Shown: positions 8,709 through 18,091, counted from the stretch's first letter. The stretch is DNA of 64,000 bases from Halotalea alkalilenta (GCF_001648175.1 NZ_CP015243.1:2232001-2296000); one strand, 5' to 3'. A program made the numbers and translations. Notes: generated by a model from the letters alone, not told the origin.

Positions 8709-9356
8709 TCACCCGGTCGCCGGCTGCCCCGCCAGCTTGCGTATCAAGGTCTCGAAGGCGTCGACCGACTGACCGCCGACGATCGCCTCGCGCTCGTTGA
8801 AGACGATGGTCGGCACCGACCGAACGCCACGATCGATCCATTCCCGCTCGCGTGCGCGAACCTCGGCTGCGAACAGGTCAGTGTCCAGGATCCGGCGCGC
8901 CTCCACGGGATCGAGTCCGGCCTCGGCGGCCAGCGCCACGAGCAGGTTGTGGTCACCCGGGTCACGACCGTCGGTAAAGTGAGCGCGGAACAGCAGGATC
9001 TTCAATGCGTGCTGGCGCCCTGCCAAACCTGCCCAGTGGAGCAAGCGATGCGCATCGAACGTGTTGTAGATGCGACTTTCTTCGTCGAGATTGAAGGTGA
9101 AGCCGACCTCTTCACCACGCGCGCGGAACATCGCCCGGCTCTGGGCGAACTGGCTGGGCGTCGAGCCATACTTCTGGTTGACGTGTTCAGTCAGGTTCTG
9201 CCCGCCGGGGGGCATGCCGGGATTCAGCTCGAACGGCTCGAACACGATCTCGGCGCCAACGGCATCGCCGACACGGTTCAGCGCCGTCTGCAGGGAATGC
9301 AGGCCGATCGCGCACCACGTGCAGGAAATGTCTGAGACGAATTGGATTTTGAGCAT
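8709..9356 (-). CDS. DsbA-family oxidoreductase, FrnE-like
   Basis: 215 residues from the ATG at 9356. That start is chosen because GGAGG lies 8 bp upstream; an in-frame ATG at 9497 would add 47 unrelated residues. The thioredoxin-fold start KIQFVSD leads to a CTWC pair (C12, C15) and GLHSLQTAL. A helical insert holds NTFDAHRLLHWA, and the end has GVRSVPTIVFNE with the cis-proline loop SVPT, then GGQ. There is no signal peptide, so it is cytoplasmic like FrnE proteins linked to oxidative stress. CTWC in place of the more usual CPWC is noteworthy. Confidence 0.9.
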   Translation of the reverse strand: MLKIQFVSDISCTWCAIGLHSLQTALNRVGDAVGAEIVFEPFELNPGMPPGGQNLTEHVNQKYGSTPSQFAQSRAMFRARGEEVGFTFNLDEESRIYNTFDAHRLLHWAGLAGRQHALKILLFRAHFTDGRDPGDHNLLVALAAEAGLDPVEARRILDTDLFAAEVRAREREWIDRGVRSVPTIVFNEREAIVGGQSVDAFETLIRKLAGQPATG

Positions 9357-9403
9357 GTCAGTGGCCTCCAAGCCCGCCGAGTTCATCGCAGCAGGAAGTT
9401 GTG

Positions 9404-9415
9404 TACCGATCGGTT
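9404..9415. promoter_or_regulatory. Candidate TetR operator upstream of the frnE-like gene
   Basis: TACCGATCGGTT contains the perfect palindrome ACCGATCGGT, 48 bp before the ATG at 9356. It shares its core with the sites at 8678 and 9638. Inferred operator. Confidence 0.45.
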
Positions 9416-9637
9416 CCCAATTATTCAAGGATGCCGATCGGATGTCAACATGCCTGTGGATGCCCCTCGTCGTCAGCGTGGAACGCAGTAGTTCCATTCG
9501 AGGCTGGTTGCTCGGTTAGGACGGTCTGTGGCTGGGTCAAGGCTGGTCGCGGGCACCCGAAGGCTCGGACTTGACGCGCCCGAGGAAGACGGGCGCTACC
9601 TCGCTCCAGCCAAAGTCCGGTAAGCTGTTGGAATCAG

Positions 9638-9649
9638 GACCGCTCGGTC
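9638..9649. promoter_or_regulatory. Candidate TetR autoregulatory operator
   Basis: GACCG-CT-CGGTC lies 37 bp upstream of the TetR start, the usual place for an autoregulatory operator. The AT-rich TATATCACATT just downstream may hold the -10 region. Inferred from dyad symmetry and likeness to the two other sites. Confidence 0.5.
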
Positions 9650-9685
9650 TATATCACATTGGATTAGGAATAACGGGCAAGCAAA

Positions 9686-10270
9686 ATGGCACGTCCGCGA
9701 GAGTTTGAGGAAGACCAGGTTTTGCAGGCTGCCCTTCAGGTCTTCTGGGATAAGGGCTATGAGGGCACTTCGCTCAGTGACCTGCTGGAAGCGATGGGGC
9801 TGACCAAATCCAGCCTCTACAAGGCCTTCGGCAGCAAGGAGGCGCTCTTCCGGCGCATCGTCGAACGATACTATCGTGACTTTCTGGGTTTTCGGCAGGA
9901 AGCGCTTGCAGAGCCAACGCCGCGTCGCATCGTCGAGCGGCTGCTCTACGGAATGACGGAGTTGCATCGCGGCGCACTGACCCCGCCGGGCTGCCTCGAA
10001 ACCAACGCCGCGGTGGCCTGCTCAGCGGACGCTGAGCCGATCAGGCTGGAACTGGCGCGCAACCGCGAGCGCTTCAGACTGCAGCTCCGCGACCGACTTG
10101 AAGAGACGGCGGCGGCGGGTCCGCTGCCGCCGGGCATGACCAGCGACGATGCCGCCTCGCTCATCGTCTCGTTGATCCAGGGCTTGGCCGTCCAGGCGAA
10201 AGCCGGCGTCTCGCGGGAGACTGCCCGCCAGGTCGTGCGTGCCGCTCTGCTGTCTTGGCCCGAAGCCTGA
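9686..10270 (+). CDS. TetR/AcrR-family transcriptional repressor
   Basis: 194 residues beginning MARPREFEEDQVL. The HTH spans about 10-50 with FWDKGYEGTSLSDLLEAMGLTKSSLYKAFGSKEALF, the classic TetR signature. The C-terminal ligand domain carries GCLETNAAV, seen in repressors of electrophile and quinone-response genes. It is divergent from the frnE-like and MFS genes. Three related dyads around these starts suggest a local regulon. The ligand is unknown; electrophiles are plausible given the nearby reductases. Confidence 0.92.
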   Translation: MARPREFEEDQVLQAALQVFWDKGYEGTSLSDLLEAMGLTKSSLYKAFGSKEALFRRIVERYYRDFLGFRQEALAEPTPRRIVERLLYGMTELHRGALTPPGCLETNAAVACSADAEPIRLELARNRERFRLQLRDRLEETAAAGPLPPGMTSDDAASLIVSLIQGLAVQAKAGVSRETARQVVRAALLSWPEA

Positions 10271-10433
10271 CAACGCATTCTCAGTCGCAGTTGCTGTTCG
10301 TTCGAACTTTCGGCGCAGCAGACCGGCCGCCTCGATACCGTGAGCAGGTTGGTATCCCCGGCACTGTCAAGGACACTCGTTCCTTGGGCTGGTAACGCCA
10401 CTCGGATCGTCGCATGGGCCTACGCGCCGACTA

Positions 10434-10605
10434 CTAGACAATTCCGGGGCCACGTTGCCGTCCGACTTCCCATGACACGTCGGCGCCGCGCGCTGTTGCA
10501 GTGAGCTGCTGCCCCAGCCGTTGTTCGATCACCGGCCGCCACGGCACCAGGCTGAAGCCTATGCCGTTGATGGGCGCGCGTAAGCTATTGATAAAAATGA
10601 TGTAT
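10434..10605 (-). pseudogene. Relaxase C-terminus scrap (DUF3363-type)
   Basis: The minus strand reads INGIGFSLVPWRPVIEQRLG, then QQLTATARGADVSWEVGR and QRGPGIV before a TAG at 10434-10436. This is the pattern at the C-terminus of relaxase/mobilization nucleases with a DUF3363 domain (LVPW...LE..LG...W..GRQRG). No start, HUH motif or upstream domain is present, so only the tail of a roughly 600-residue protein remains. It lies between the TetR gene and cysI and probably marks the right end of an old mobile element. Called by motif memory, not by alignment. Confidence 0.5.
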
Positions 10606-10656
10606 CGAGCTACGTCGCAGTCCAGCGAAGAACCGGGCAGGAGTCATCGTCAAACC

Positions 10657-10688
10657 AAAAAACGCACGCCCCGGGGCGTGCGTTTTTT
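10657..10688. terminator. Bidirectional terminator downstream of cysI
   Basis: A perfect 16-bp palindrome: AAAAAACGCACGCCCC followed by its exact complement, with T-runs on both strands. It lies 28 bp after the cysI stop and insulates cysJI from the accessory block to its left. Confidence 0.9.
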
Positions 10689-10716
10689 TCGTCGATGCCG
10701 TCAGCGGCGTGCGTGC

Positions 10717-12459
10717 TTACTGGGCATGAAAGTCGAGGCCGTTGACGGTGGCCTTGATGATCCCTGCACGGATCACGAAGTCGCCGAAGCACTCGCCCGG
10801 CTCGCGCTCCCGGCCGTAGCGGTGGATCATCGGGGTAAGTTCCTCGAGGATCGTCTTCTCGTCGATGTTCTCGCGATACATCTTGTTCAGTCGGGTGCCG
10901 GTGAAGTTACCGCCTAGATAGAGGTTGTAGCGCCCGATCGCCTTGCCGACGAAGCCGATCTCGGCCATGAACGGGCGGCCGCAGCCGTTGGGGCAGCCGG
11001 TCATCCGCAGCACGATCGGGTCCTGCTCGAGCCCTGCGTCGCGCATCACTGCGTCGAGCTTGTCCAGCAGGGTCGGCAGGTAGCGCTCGCTTTCGGCCAT
11101 CGCCAGGCCGCAGGTCGGCAGTGCGACGCAGGCGATCGAGTGCTGGCGCAGCGGGGTGACGCTCTTGACCATGTTGAACTTGTCGAGCAGCTCATCGATG
11201 CCGGCCTTGGCGGCCTCCGGCACATTGCTGATGATCACGTTCTGGTTGCAGCTCATCACGATGTCGCCATCGAACGATTCGGCGATCGCCTTCAGCCCGC
11301 TCTTGAGCTTCATCCCGGCATGGATCGGGCTGTCCTCGGGATAGTCCTTGATCCGGCCGTTCTCGACGAACAGCCCGTAGTGCCACAGGCCGTCCTCGCC
11401 CTGGTACCAGCCGAGCAGGTCGCCGGTGGTTTCGAAGCGATGGTCGCGCGTCGGCTCGAGCGCGTAGCCGAGGTAGTTCTCGAGCTCGGCCTTGAAGCCC
11501 TCGATGCCCATGGTATCGACGGTGTACTTGACCCGCGCGTGCTTGCGGCTCTTGCGGTTGCCGTTGTCACGCTGGACCAGCATGATCTTCTCGGCGACGT
11601 CGACCGCCTTGTCGACCGGCACGTAGCCGATCACGTCGGAGATCCGCGGATAGGTATCGGGCTCGCCGTGGGTCGAGCCCATGCCGCCGCCAACCGTGAC
11701 GTTGAAGCCGACGATTTCACCGCCCTCGACGATGGCGATGAAGCCGATGTCGTTGGTGTGGATGTCGATCTCGTTGTCCGGCGGCAGGGCCAGGCCGATC
11801 TTGAACTTACGCGGCAGGTAGTGCTTGGTGTAGAGCGGCTCGACCACTTCGTCCGGGCCGCCGTAGACCCGCTCCTCGCCGAGGAATATCTCGTGGTAGG
11901 CGCGAGTGTGGGGCAGCAGATGGTCGCTGATCTTCGCCGCCAGCTTGAAGAGTTCCAGATGCAGGCGCGAGCGGTGCGGGTTGGCGGTCGAGGTGACGTT
12001 ACGGTTGACGTCGCCGCAGGCGGCGATGGTATCGACCATCACGTCGTTGATCGTTTTCAGGTGCGCGCGCAGGTTGCGCTTGAACACGCCATGGTACTGC
12101 AGCGTCTGGCGGGTGGTGACGCGCAGGGTGTCGTTGGCGTAGTCGGTGGCGACCCGGTCCATCACCAGCCACTGGGCCGTGCTCAGCCGACCGCCTGGAA
12201 TGCGCAGCCGCACCATGAAGGAGTAGAGCGGCTCGAGCTTCTGCTGGCGGCGCTCGCTTCTCAGGTCGCGGTCGTCCTGGAGGTAGAAGCCGTGGAACTT
12301 GGTCAGCTGCAGGTCTCCATCGGAGACCGCGCCGGTGGCGATATCGGCCATATCCTCCATCAGCTGTCCACGGAGGTAGTCGCTATCGACCTTGAGCTTC
12401 TCGTTGGCGGCGTAGGTCGTCAGGTCCTCGTCGCGCAGTTTGGCAATGATATCGGTCAT
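10717..12459 (-). CDS. cysI: Sulfite reductase (NADPH) hemoprotein beta-component
   Basis: 580 residues, normal for CysI. The two repeats of the siroheme/4Fe-4S fold are present. The cluster cysteines C444, C450, C489 and C493 lie in CVALPTCGLA and TGCPNGCGR, with the same spacing as in E. coli CysI. Together with CysJ it reduces sulfite to sulfide with six electrons for cysteine synthesis in the cytoplasm. Its start overlaps the cysJ stop by one base (TGATG), giving translational coupling. A strong hairpin terminator follows. Confidence 0.97.
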   Translation of the reverse strand: MTDIIAKLRDEDLTTYAANEKLKVDSDYLRGQLMEDMADIATGAVSDGDLQLTKFHGFYLQDDRDLRSERRQQKLEPLYSFMVRLRIPGGRLSTAQWLVMDRVATDYANDTLRVTTRQTLQYHGVFKRNLRAHLKTINDVMVDTIAACGDVNRNVTSTANPHRSRLHLELFKLAAKISDHLLPHTRAYHEIFLGEERVYGGPDEVVEPLYTKHYLPRKFKIGLALPPDNEIDIHTNDIGFIAIVEGGEIVGFNVTVGGGMGSTHGEPDTYPRISDVIGYVPVDKAVDVAEKIMLVQRDNGNRKSRKHARVKYTVDTMGIEGFKAELENYLGYALEPTRDHRFETTGDLLGWYQGEDGLWHYGLFVENGRIKDYPEDSPIHAGMKLKSGLKAIAESFDGDIVMSCNQNVIISNVPEAAKAGIDELLDKFNMVKSVTPLRQHSIACVALPTCGLAMAESERYLPTLLDKLDAVMRDAGLEQDPIVLRMTGCPNGCGRPFMAEIGFVGKAIGRYNLYLGGNFTGTRLNKMYRENIDEKTILEELTPMIHRYGREREPGECFGDFVIRAGIIKATVNGLDFHAQ

Positions 12460-14270
12460 CAGTAAACGTCCCGCTGGTAGCGTTTGGCCTGCTGCAGTTC
12501 GCGCAGCCAGGCGGTCGCCGACTCCTCGTCGCGGCCACCGTGGGTCTTGGCGATCTCGATCAGCGTATTGTGCACATCCACCGCCATGCGCTCCCCATCA
12601 CCGCAGACGTAGAAGTGGGCACCGTTTTCCAGCCACTCGTAAAGCTCGCGACCCTTTTCGCGCATCCGGTCCTGGACGTAGATCTTCTCCGCCTGGTCGC
12701 GGGAGAACGCCACGTCGAGCCGGGTCAGGAGCCCCTTGGCGCGCATGTTCAGCCACTCGGCCTGGTAGAGGAAGTCGGACTCGAAGTGCTGGTCGCCGAA
12801 GAACAGCCAGTTGTCGCCCTTGGCACCGTCCTCCTCGCGCTGCTGCATGAACGAGCGGAACGGCGCGATGCCGGTGCCCGGCCCGACCATGATGATCGGC
12901 GTGTCGCCGCTCTCTGGCAGCTTGAAGTTCTTATTGTGGTCAATGTAGATCGGCACCGTGTCGCCCGGCTGGACACGATCGGAAAGCCAGGTGCTGGTGA
13001 CGCCGCCGCGGGCGCGGCCGTAGGCCTCGTAGCGCACGATGCCGACGGTCAGGTGGACCTCGTCGGGGTTGGCGTCGAGCGAGGAGGCGATCGAGTAGAG
13101 CCGCGGCGGCAGCTTGCGCAGTGCGCTGACGAAGGTCGGCGCGTCGATGCCGGTGACCGGATAGTCGCGGACGATGTCGATCAGCTGGCGGCCGTAGAGC
13201 CAGTCGCGCAGTTCGTCCTTGGCATCTTCCGCGAGCAGGCGCTTGAGTTCCGATGCCTCGCTCAATTCGGCCCAGTGCTTGACGAACGGGCGGGTGAGAG
13301 TGGTGACCTCGAGCTCCTTGAGCAGGGCATCGCGCAGCAGTCGTCCTTCACCGAGGTCGTGTTCGGCATCCATCGCCAGGGTATCGAGCATCTCATCGAC
13401 GTAGCTGGGATCGTTCTGCGGCACGATGCCCAGCGCATCGCCGGGCTGGTAGCTGAGCCCGGAGCCCTCGAGCGAGAGCTCGATATGGTGGGTCTCCTTC
13501 AGCGAGCCGCGGCCGTTGAGCTGGATCGACTCGAGCACCTCGGCCTCGAACGGGTTCTTGCGCGAGTAGGCGCTCGGCGCCGCGGCGGCGGTCGGCATGG
13601 CGAAGCCCGCGGCCGGCTGGGGAGCCTGGGACTCGCCCTTGAGCGCCTGATAGGCATCCAGCGTGGCCTCGATCCAGCGCTCGGCGGGCTCATCGTAATC
13701 GACGTCGCAATCGACCCGGTCGAGGATGCGCTCCGCGCCCAGCTCGGCGAACCGTGCATCGGTGAGCTTGCCCATCTGGCAGAAGTATTCGTAGCTGGAG
13801 TCGCCAAGGCCGAGCACCGAGAAGCGCGAGCCCTTGAGATCCGGCGCCTTGCGGCCGTTGATCAGCTCGAAGAAGCCTTCGGCGGTGTCGGGCGGATCGC
13901 CCTCGCCCTGGGTGCTGACCACGATCAGGTAGTTGGCGGGCGCCTTGAAGTCCTTCTTGCCGAACTCGGCCATATCGGCCAGCCGGGCTTCGAAGCCCCG
14001 AGCCTTGGCGCGCTCGAGCGCGAGCTCGGCCACTCCTTCGGCGTTGCCGGTCTGGCTGCCGTAGAGGATCACCAAGGGAAACGCGGTGTCAGTGCCGCTG
14101 GCGGGAGCCTGCACGGGTGCCGACAGCGTCCCGGCCGCGCCGAGCCCGGAGAGATAGCCCGAGAGCCAAGTGAGCTGGCGCGCGTCGAGGCCTGCCAGGG
14201 CCTGATTGAGACGCTCCGCCTGAGCCGCGCTCAGCGGGCTATTGGTGTCGAGCAGGGGGCCACTGGACAT
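12459..14270 (-). CDS. cysJ: Sulfite reductase (NADPH) flavoprotein alpha-component
   Basis: 603 residues. An N-terminal flavodoxin domain (about 65-205) has LYGSQTGNAEG for FMN and STQGEGDPPD and GLGDSSYE loops. A linker leads to the FAD domain (RLYSIAS around residue 395, GGVTSTWL) and the NADPH domain (MVGPGTGIAPFRSF, then FYVCGDGERMA) ending in YQRDVY. It passes electrons from NADPH to CysI. Transcription order is cysJ-cysI. The family length is typical and the gene looks intact. Confidence 0.97.
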   Translation of the reverse strand: MSSGPLLDTNSPLSAAQAERLNQALAGLDARQLTWLSGYLSGLGAAGTLSAPVQAPASGTDTAFPLVILYGSQTGNAEGVAELALERAKARGFEARLADMAEFGKKDFKAPANYLIVVSTQGEGDPPDTAEGFFELINGRKAPDLKGSRFSVLGLGDSSYEYFCQMGKLTDARFAELGAERILDRVDCDVDYDEPAERWIEATLDAYQALKGESQAPQPAAGFAMPTAAAAPSAYSRKNPFEAEVLESIQLNGRGSLKETHHIELSLEGSGLSYQPGDALGIVPQNDPSYVDEMLDTLAMDAEHDLGEGRLLRDALLKELEVTTLTRPFVKHWAELSEASELKRLLAEDAKDELRDWLYGRQLIDIVRDYPVTGIDAPTFVSALRKLPPRLYSIASSLDANPDEVHLTVGIVRYEAYGRARGGVTSTWLSDRVQPGDTVPIYIDHNKNFKLPESGDTPIIMVGPGTGIAPFRSFMQQREEDGAKGDNWLFFGDQHFESDFLYQAEWLNMRAKGLLTRLDVAFSRDQAEKIYVQDRMREKGRELYEWLENGAHFYVCGDGERMAVDVHNTLIEIAKTHGGRDEESATAWLRELQQAKRYQRDVY

Positions 14271-14527
14271 AGTCTTTCCTCATCGTCGTCCTCAGGTCGC
14301 GGGCGAGCATGCTAACGAGGAGCGACTAGAATTAGAAGGTATGAAAAGAGATCTTCTTATAGCGTGATGATTGGATGGGATGCCATTCACGCGACAGGCC
14401 CCCGATGGGAACCGAGGGCGTATGGATCTTGACTGCGATGGTATCCCAGCCTTTGGTAAGGCACTATTCAGGCCTTCTTATCCAAGCTTTCAATACCCCT
14501 TATCTTTGTCGGGAATGGTTTTCATTG

Positions 14528-15043
14528 ATGAGCGCGGCGGACAGTGAAGATCACCATCGAGTAGACAGGCCCGGCGACCTGCGGCTGCGCCGGTTGGCGC
14601 GCGGAGATCGCGCGTTGGGCACCTTGAGTGGCTGGCAGTACGGGCAGTGGGGCGGACTTCACCCTCATCAGAAGGTGCGCAGTTGGGAGGCGGCGCTCAT
14701 CGATGAGTGTGGCGAGCCCGGCCAGCCGGTGCCCTCCAGCTACGTGCTCGAGCTGGACGGCGAGATGCTCGGCGGCATCCAACTGCTGGCCTACGACATG
14801 GATCTGGAGCCGGCCTGGACACCCTGGCTTGCCTCGGTTTTCATCGCACCCCAAGCGCGCGGGCAAGGTCTCGCCAGTTGGATGGTGGCAACGCTTGCCG
14901 AGCGGGCCCGCAGCGCGGGCCTCGAGCGGCTCTACCTCTATACGCCCAACCAGCAGGCCCTCTACGCTCGACTTGGCTGGCGCGAGATCGACCGGCGTGA
15001 GTGGCTCGGCGAATGGGTCAGCGTGATGCTGCGCGAGCTCTGA
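14528..15043 (+). CDS. GNAT-family N-acetyltransferase
   Basis: 171 residues from the ATG at 14528; the frame is open further left to 14375, but that part has no family likeness. The acetyl-CoA loop reads VFIAPQARGQGLASWMV (R/Q-x-x-G-x-G/A), followed by LERLYLYTPNQQALYARLGW, the usual GNAT beta-5 to C-terminal pattern. The substrate is unknown. It is divergent from cysJ and convergent with the CitMHS gene. Confidence 0.8.
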   Translation: MSAADSEDHHRVDRPGDLRLRRLARGDRALGTLSGWQYGQWGGLHPHQKVRSWEAALIDECGEPGQPVPSSYVLELDGEMLGGIQLLAYDMDLEPAWTPWLASVFIAPQARGQGLASWMVATLAERARSAGLERLYLYTPNQQALYARLGWREIDRREWLGEWVSVMLREL

Positions 15044-15111
15044 GCAGTGTAAGGCTCGCCGAGTCGAACCACGCCCGCTACGCCAAGGCCAATGGGGATC
15101 TGAACGCTTGC

Positions 15112-16413
15112 TCAGCTCGCGAGCAGCGGGAACATGCCCAGCGCCATGGCCGCGAACATCATCACCAGCGAGGTGATGATCGCGAGGAAGAAAGTGAAGC
15201 GCTGGTGATCGCCGAAGTCCACCCCAGCCAGGCCGACCAGCAGGTAGGTCGAGGGCACCAGCGGGCTGAGCAGGTGGAACGGCTGGCAGATGATCGAGGC
15301 GCGGGCGATTTCGACGGTCGAGATGCCATAGTGGCTGGCGGTCTCGGCGAGCACCGGCAGTACCCCGAAGTAGAAGGCGTCGTTGGACATCAAGAAGGTG
15401 AACGGCAGCCCGAGCAGGGCGGTGATCGGTGCCAGATAGGGGCCCATCGACGGGGGGATCACGCTGATCAGCGATGTCGACATCGCCTCGACCATGCCGG
15501 TGCCGCCGAGAATGCCGGTGAACACGCCTGCGGCGAAGATGATCGAGACCACCGCCAGTACGCTTGGCGCGTAGCTATCGATCCGCGCTTTCTGCATCGC
15601 CAGGCTTGGGTAGTTGACCACCATCGCGATACAAAAGCCGATCATGAACAGTATCGGCAGCGGCAGTATGCCGCTGATCAGCGCGGCCATCAGCCCGAGC
15701 GTCAGCAGGCCATTGAACCACAAAAGCTTCGGCCGGCGTGCGTGCTCGTCGGGGGAGACGAACACCTCGGTGTCGTTCTCCACCAGGCGCTCCTTGAGCA
15801 CGCCGAGGCGCTTGCGCTCGCGCAGGCCGAACAGGCTGGCAAGCAGGAACAGCCAGGCGATCGCCGCCACCATCGGCAGGATCATCGGCACGAAGATGTC
15901 GGCCGGGTCGAGCGAAAGCGCACTCGCTGCGCGCGCGGTCGGGCCGCCCCAAGGGGTGAGGTTCATCACGCCGCTGGCGAGCATGAAAAGACAGGTCATG
16001 ATCAGCGGATTGATGCCGAGGCGCTTGTAGAGCGGCAGCATTGCCGCGCAGCAGATCATGTAGGTGGTCGAGCCGTCGCCGTCGAGCGAGACCAGCAGCG
16101 CCAGCGCTACTGAGCCGATCACCACCTTGAGCGGGTCACCCTTGACCAGCTTGAGAATCAGCCGCACAGGGTGATCGAAAAGACCGGTATCGATCATGAT
16201 CCCGAAGTAGAGGATCGCGAACATCAGCAGCACCCCGGTGGGGGCGATGTTGCGGATGCCGTCGAGCATCATCGCGCCAAGCTCTCCGCCGGCGCCTGCG
16301 AGCAGGCCGAAGATGATCGGCACCAGGATCAGCGCGAGCACGGGGGTCAGCCGCTTGCTCATGATCAGATACATGAAGGAAGCGACCATGCCAAAGCCAA
16401 GCGTCGTCAACAT
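15112..16413 (-). CDS. CitMHS-family divalent metal-citrate/proton symporter
   Basis: 433 residues with about 11-12 hydrophobic segments. Family marks include VSLDGDGSTTYMICCAAMLPLYKRLG, MNLTPWGGPTARAA near the middle and LMSNDAFYFGVLPVLAETA near the end. Relatives import citrate complexed with Mg2+ or Ca2+ in the inner membrane. It stands alone, convergent with the GNAT gene. No tricarboxylate regulator is visible nearby. Confidence 0.92.
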   Translation of the reverse strand: MLTTLGFGMVASFMYLIMSKRLTPVLALILVPIIFGLLAGAGGELGAMMLDGIRNIAPTGVLLMFAILYFGIMIDTGLFDHPVRLILKLVKGDPLKVVIGSVALALLVSLDGDGSTTYMICCAAMLPLYKRLGINPLIMTCLFMLASGVMNLTPWGGPTARAASALSLDPADIFVPMILPMVAAIAWLFLLASLFGLRERKRLGVLKERLVENDTEVFVSPDEHARRPKLLWFNGLLTLGLMAALISGILPLPILFMIGFCIAMVVNYPSLAMQKARIDSYAPSVLAVVSIIFAAGVFTGILGGTGMVEAMSTSLISVIPPSMGPYLAPITALLGLPFTFLMSNDAFYFGVLPVLAETASHYGISTVEIARASIICQPFHLLSPLVPSTYLLVGLAGVDFGDHQRFTFFLAIITSLVMMFAAMALGMFPLLAS

Positions 16414-16738
16414 CTCACGGTTCTCCAGATCGAATGGAAAGCGATGCGCATCGTTTTGATGTTCTAGTCGGCATCGTTGAATCGCCGCATGCGCTCTTGA
16501 GCGGCGTTCGTGGCGAGGACGGAGGAACCCTAATCGATGCTTGGTCGAGGCGATACGGGCGCGAACGCCAATCTGTGTTGTGCTTTGGTAGGGGGGATTT
16601 TTGTCACTAAATAAAGTGGTTTTTTGCCCGTTATTCGCAGGTCGCTTAACCTTAATATAATCTTTACTTGATCCCGTTGTGGTATTGGCGGCTCGAAAAA
16701 GGCGCCCGGCCTCGCCGTGGCGCCCGCATCCGTCCGGG
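16414..16738. other. Intergenic region between CitMHS and bioA
   Basis: 325 bp without a supportable gene. The part near 16600-16670 is AT-rich and T-rich. The last 45 bp hold the bioA terminator (16696-16724). The promoter of the CitMHS gene should lie just right of 16413; no clear operator was recognised. Confidence 0.6.
16696..16724 (-). terminator. Intrinsic terminator after bioA
   Basis: On the minus strand GGCGCC-A-CGGC-GAG-GCCG-GGCGCC forms a 10-bp stem with one bulge and is followed by TTTTT. It lies 15 bp past the bioA stop, closing the biotin cluster. Confidence 0.8.
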
Positions 16739-18091
16739 CTACCGCTTGGCCGTGGCCACCTCGATGCACTCCGCGGTCAGCTCGCCCAGCCACGCGATCT
16801 CCTCTTCGCTGATCACATAGGGCGGCATCCAATAGATCACGCTGCCGAGCGGGCGCAGCAGCGCACCGCGCGACAGCGCATGCTGGAACACTTTCAGGCC
16901 GCGGCGCTCCTGCCAGGGGTAAGGGGTCATCGTCGCCTTGTCGGCGACCATCTCGATCGCCACTACCATGCCGGTCTGGCGCACGTCGCCGACCTGGGGG
17001 TGATCGCGCAGCGGGGCGCTCGCCCGCGCCATCGCCGCGCTCTTCGCCCGATTGGTCTCGATCACTTGGTCGCGCTCGAAAAGCGCCAGGGTCGCCAGCG
17101 CCGCCGCGCAGGCGAGCGGGTTGCCGGTGTAGCTGTGCGAATGGAGAAAGGCACGCATCCGCTCGTAGTCGTCGTAGAAGGCGTCGAATACCTGGTCGGT
17201 GGTCATCACCACCGATAGCGGCAGGTAGCCGCCGGTGAGCGCTTTGGACAGGCAAAGGTAGTCCGGGCCGACCCCTGCCTGTTCGGCGGCGAAGAGCGTG
17301 CCGGTGCGACCGAAGCCGACTGCGATCTCATCGAAGATCAGCTGCACGCCGTGGCGGTCGCAGGCCTCGCGCAGTCGCCGCAGATAGCCGGGTGGATACA
17401 TTCGCATGCCGCCCGCGCACTGGATCAACGGCTCGAGGATGACCGCGGCGAGCTCGTCGGCGTGCTCGGCAAGCGCCGCTTCCATCGGCGCGAACATCGT
17501 CTCGGCGTGGGTCTCCCACTGCTCACGCGGCAGGCCGACGCAGTCCGGCGCCGGCACCTTGATCACATCGAGCAGCAGCGCGCGGTAGGTGTCGGTGTAG
17601 AGGCCGACGTCACTGACCGAGAGCGCGCCGAGGGTCTCGCCGTGGTAGCCGTTGGTGATGGTCAGGAAGCGGCGCTTCTCGGGGCGGCCGCAGTTGCGCC
17701 AGTAGTGGAAGCTCATCTTCAGCGCGATCTCGATCGCGGCCGACCCGCTGTCGGCGTAGAAGCAGTGGCCGAGACCCGGTGGCGCGAGCTCGGCGAGGCG
17801 CTCGGAGAGCTCGATCACCGGACGGTGAGTGAAGCCGGAGAGAATCACGTGCTCGAGCTCATCGAGCTGGGCCTTGACCCGGGCATTGATCTCCGGATTG
17901 GCGTGGCCGAGCACGTTGACCCACCACGAGCTCACCGCGTCGAGATACCGCTTGCCGTCGAAATCCTCGAGCCACACGCCACGGCCGCGGCGAATCGGCA
18001 CCATCGGCAGGCGTTCGTGGTCCTTCATCTGGGTGCAGGGGTGCCATACCGCGCGCAGGTCGCGTTCGGTCCACTGGGCGTTGAGGCTCAT
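16739..18091 (-). CDS. bioA: Adenosylmethionine-8-amino-7-oxononanoate aminotransferase
   Basis: 450 residues, class III PLP aminotransferase. WHPCTQM near residue 16 and SSWWVNVLGH at 54-63 are BioA-specific substrate motifs. FDE at 253-255 holds the PLP-binding aspartate, and K283 in LSKALTGGYLPLS is the Schiff-base lysine. It converts KAPA to DAPA using S-adenosylmethionine as amino donor. It is last in the bioB-F-H-C-D-A run; its start overlaps the bioD stop by 4 bp. Confidence 0.96.
   Translation of the reverse strand: MSLNAQWTERDLRAVWHPCTQMKDHERLPMVPIRRGRGVWLEDFDGKRYLDAVSSWWVNVLGHANPEINARVKAQLDELEHVILSGFTHRPVIELSERLAELAPPGLGHCFYADSGSAAIEIALKMSFHYWRNCGRPEKRRFLTITNGYHGETLGALSVSDVGLYTDTYRALLLDVIKVPAPDCVGLPREQWETHAETMFAPMEAALAEHADELAAVILEPLIQCAGGMRMYPPGYLRRLREACDRHGVQLIFDEIAVGFGRTGTLFAAEQAGVGPDYLCLSKALTGGYLPLSVVMTTDQVFDAFYDDYERMRAFLHSHSYTGNPLACAAALATLALFERDQVIETNRAKSAAMARASAPLRDHPQVGDVRQTGMVVAIEMVADKATMTPYPWQERRGLKVFQHALSRGALLRPLGSVIYWMPPYVISEEEIAWLGELTAECIEVATAKR

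Noticed and set aside
11140-14315. Long plus-strand frames opposite cysI and cysJ
   Set aside because: Complementary shadows of the two sulfite reductase genes, with Val-, Glu- and Arg-rich composition.
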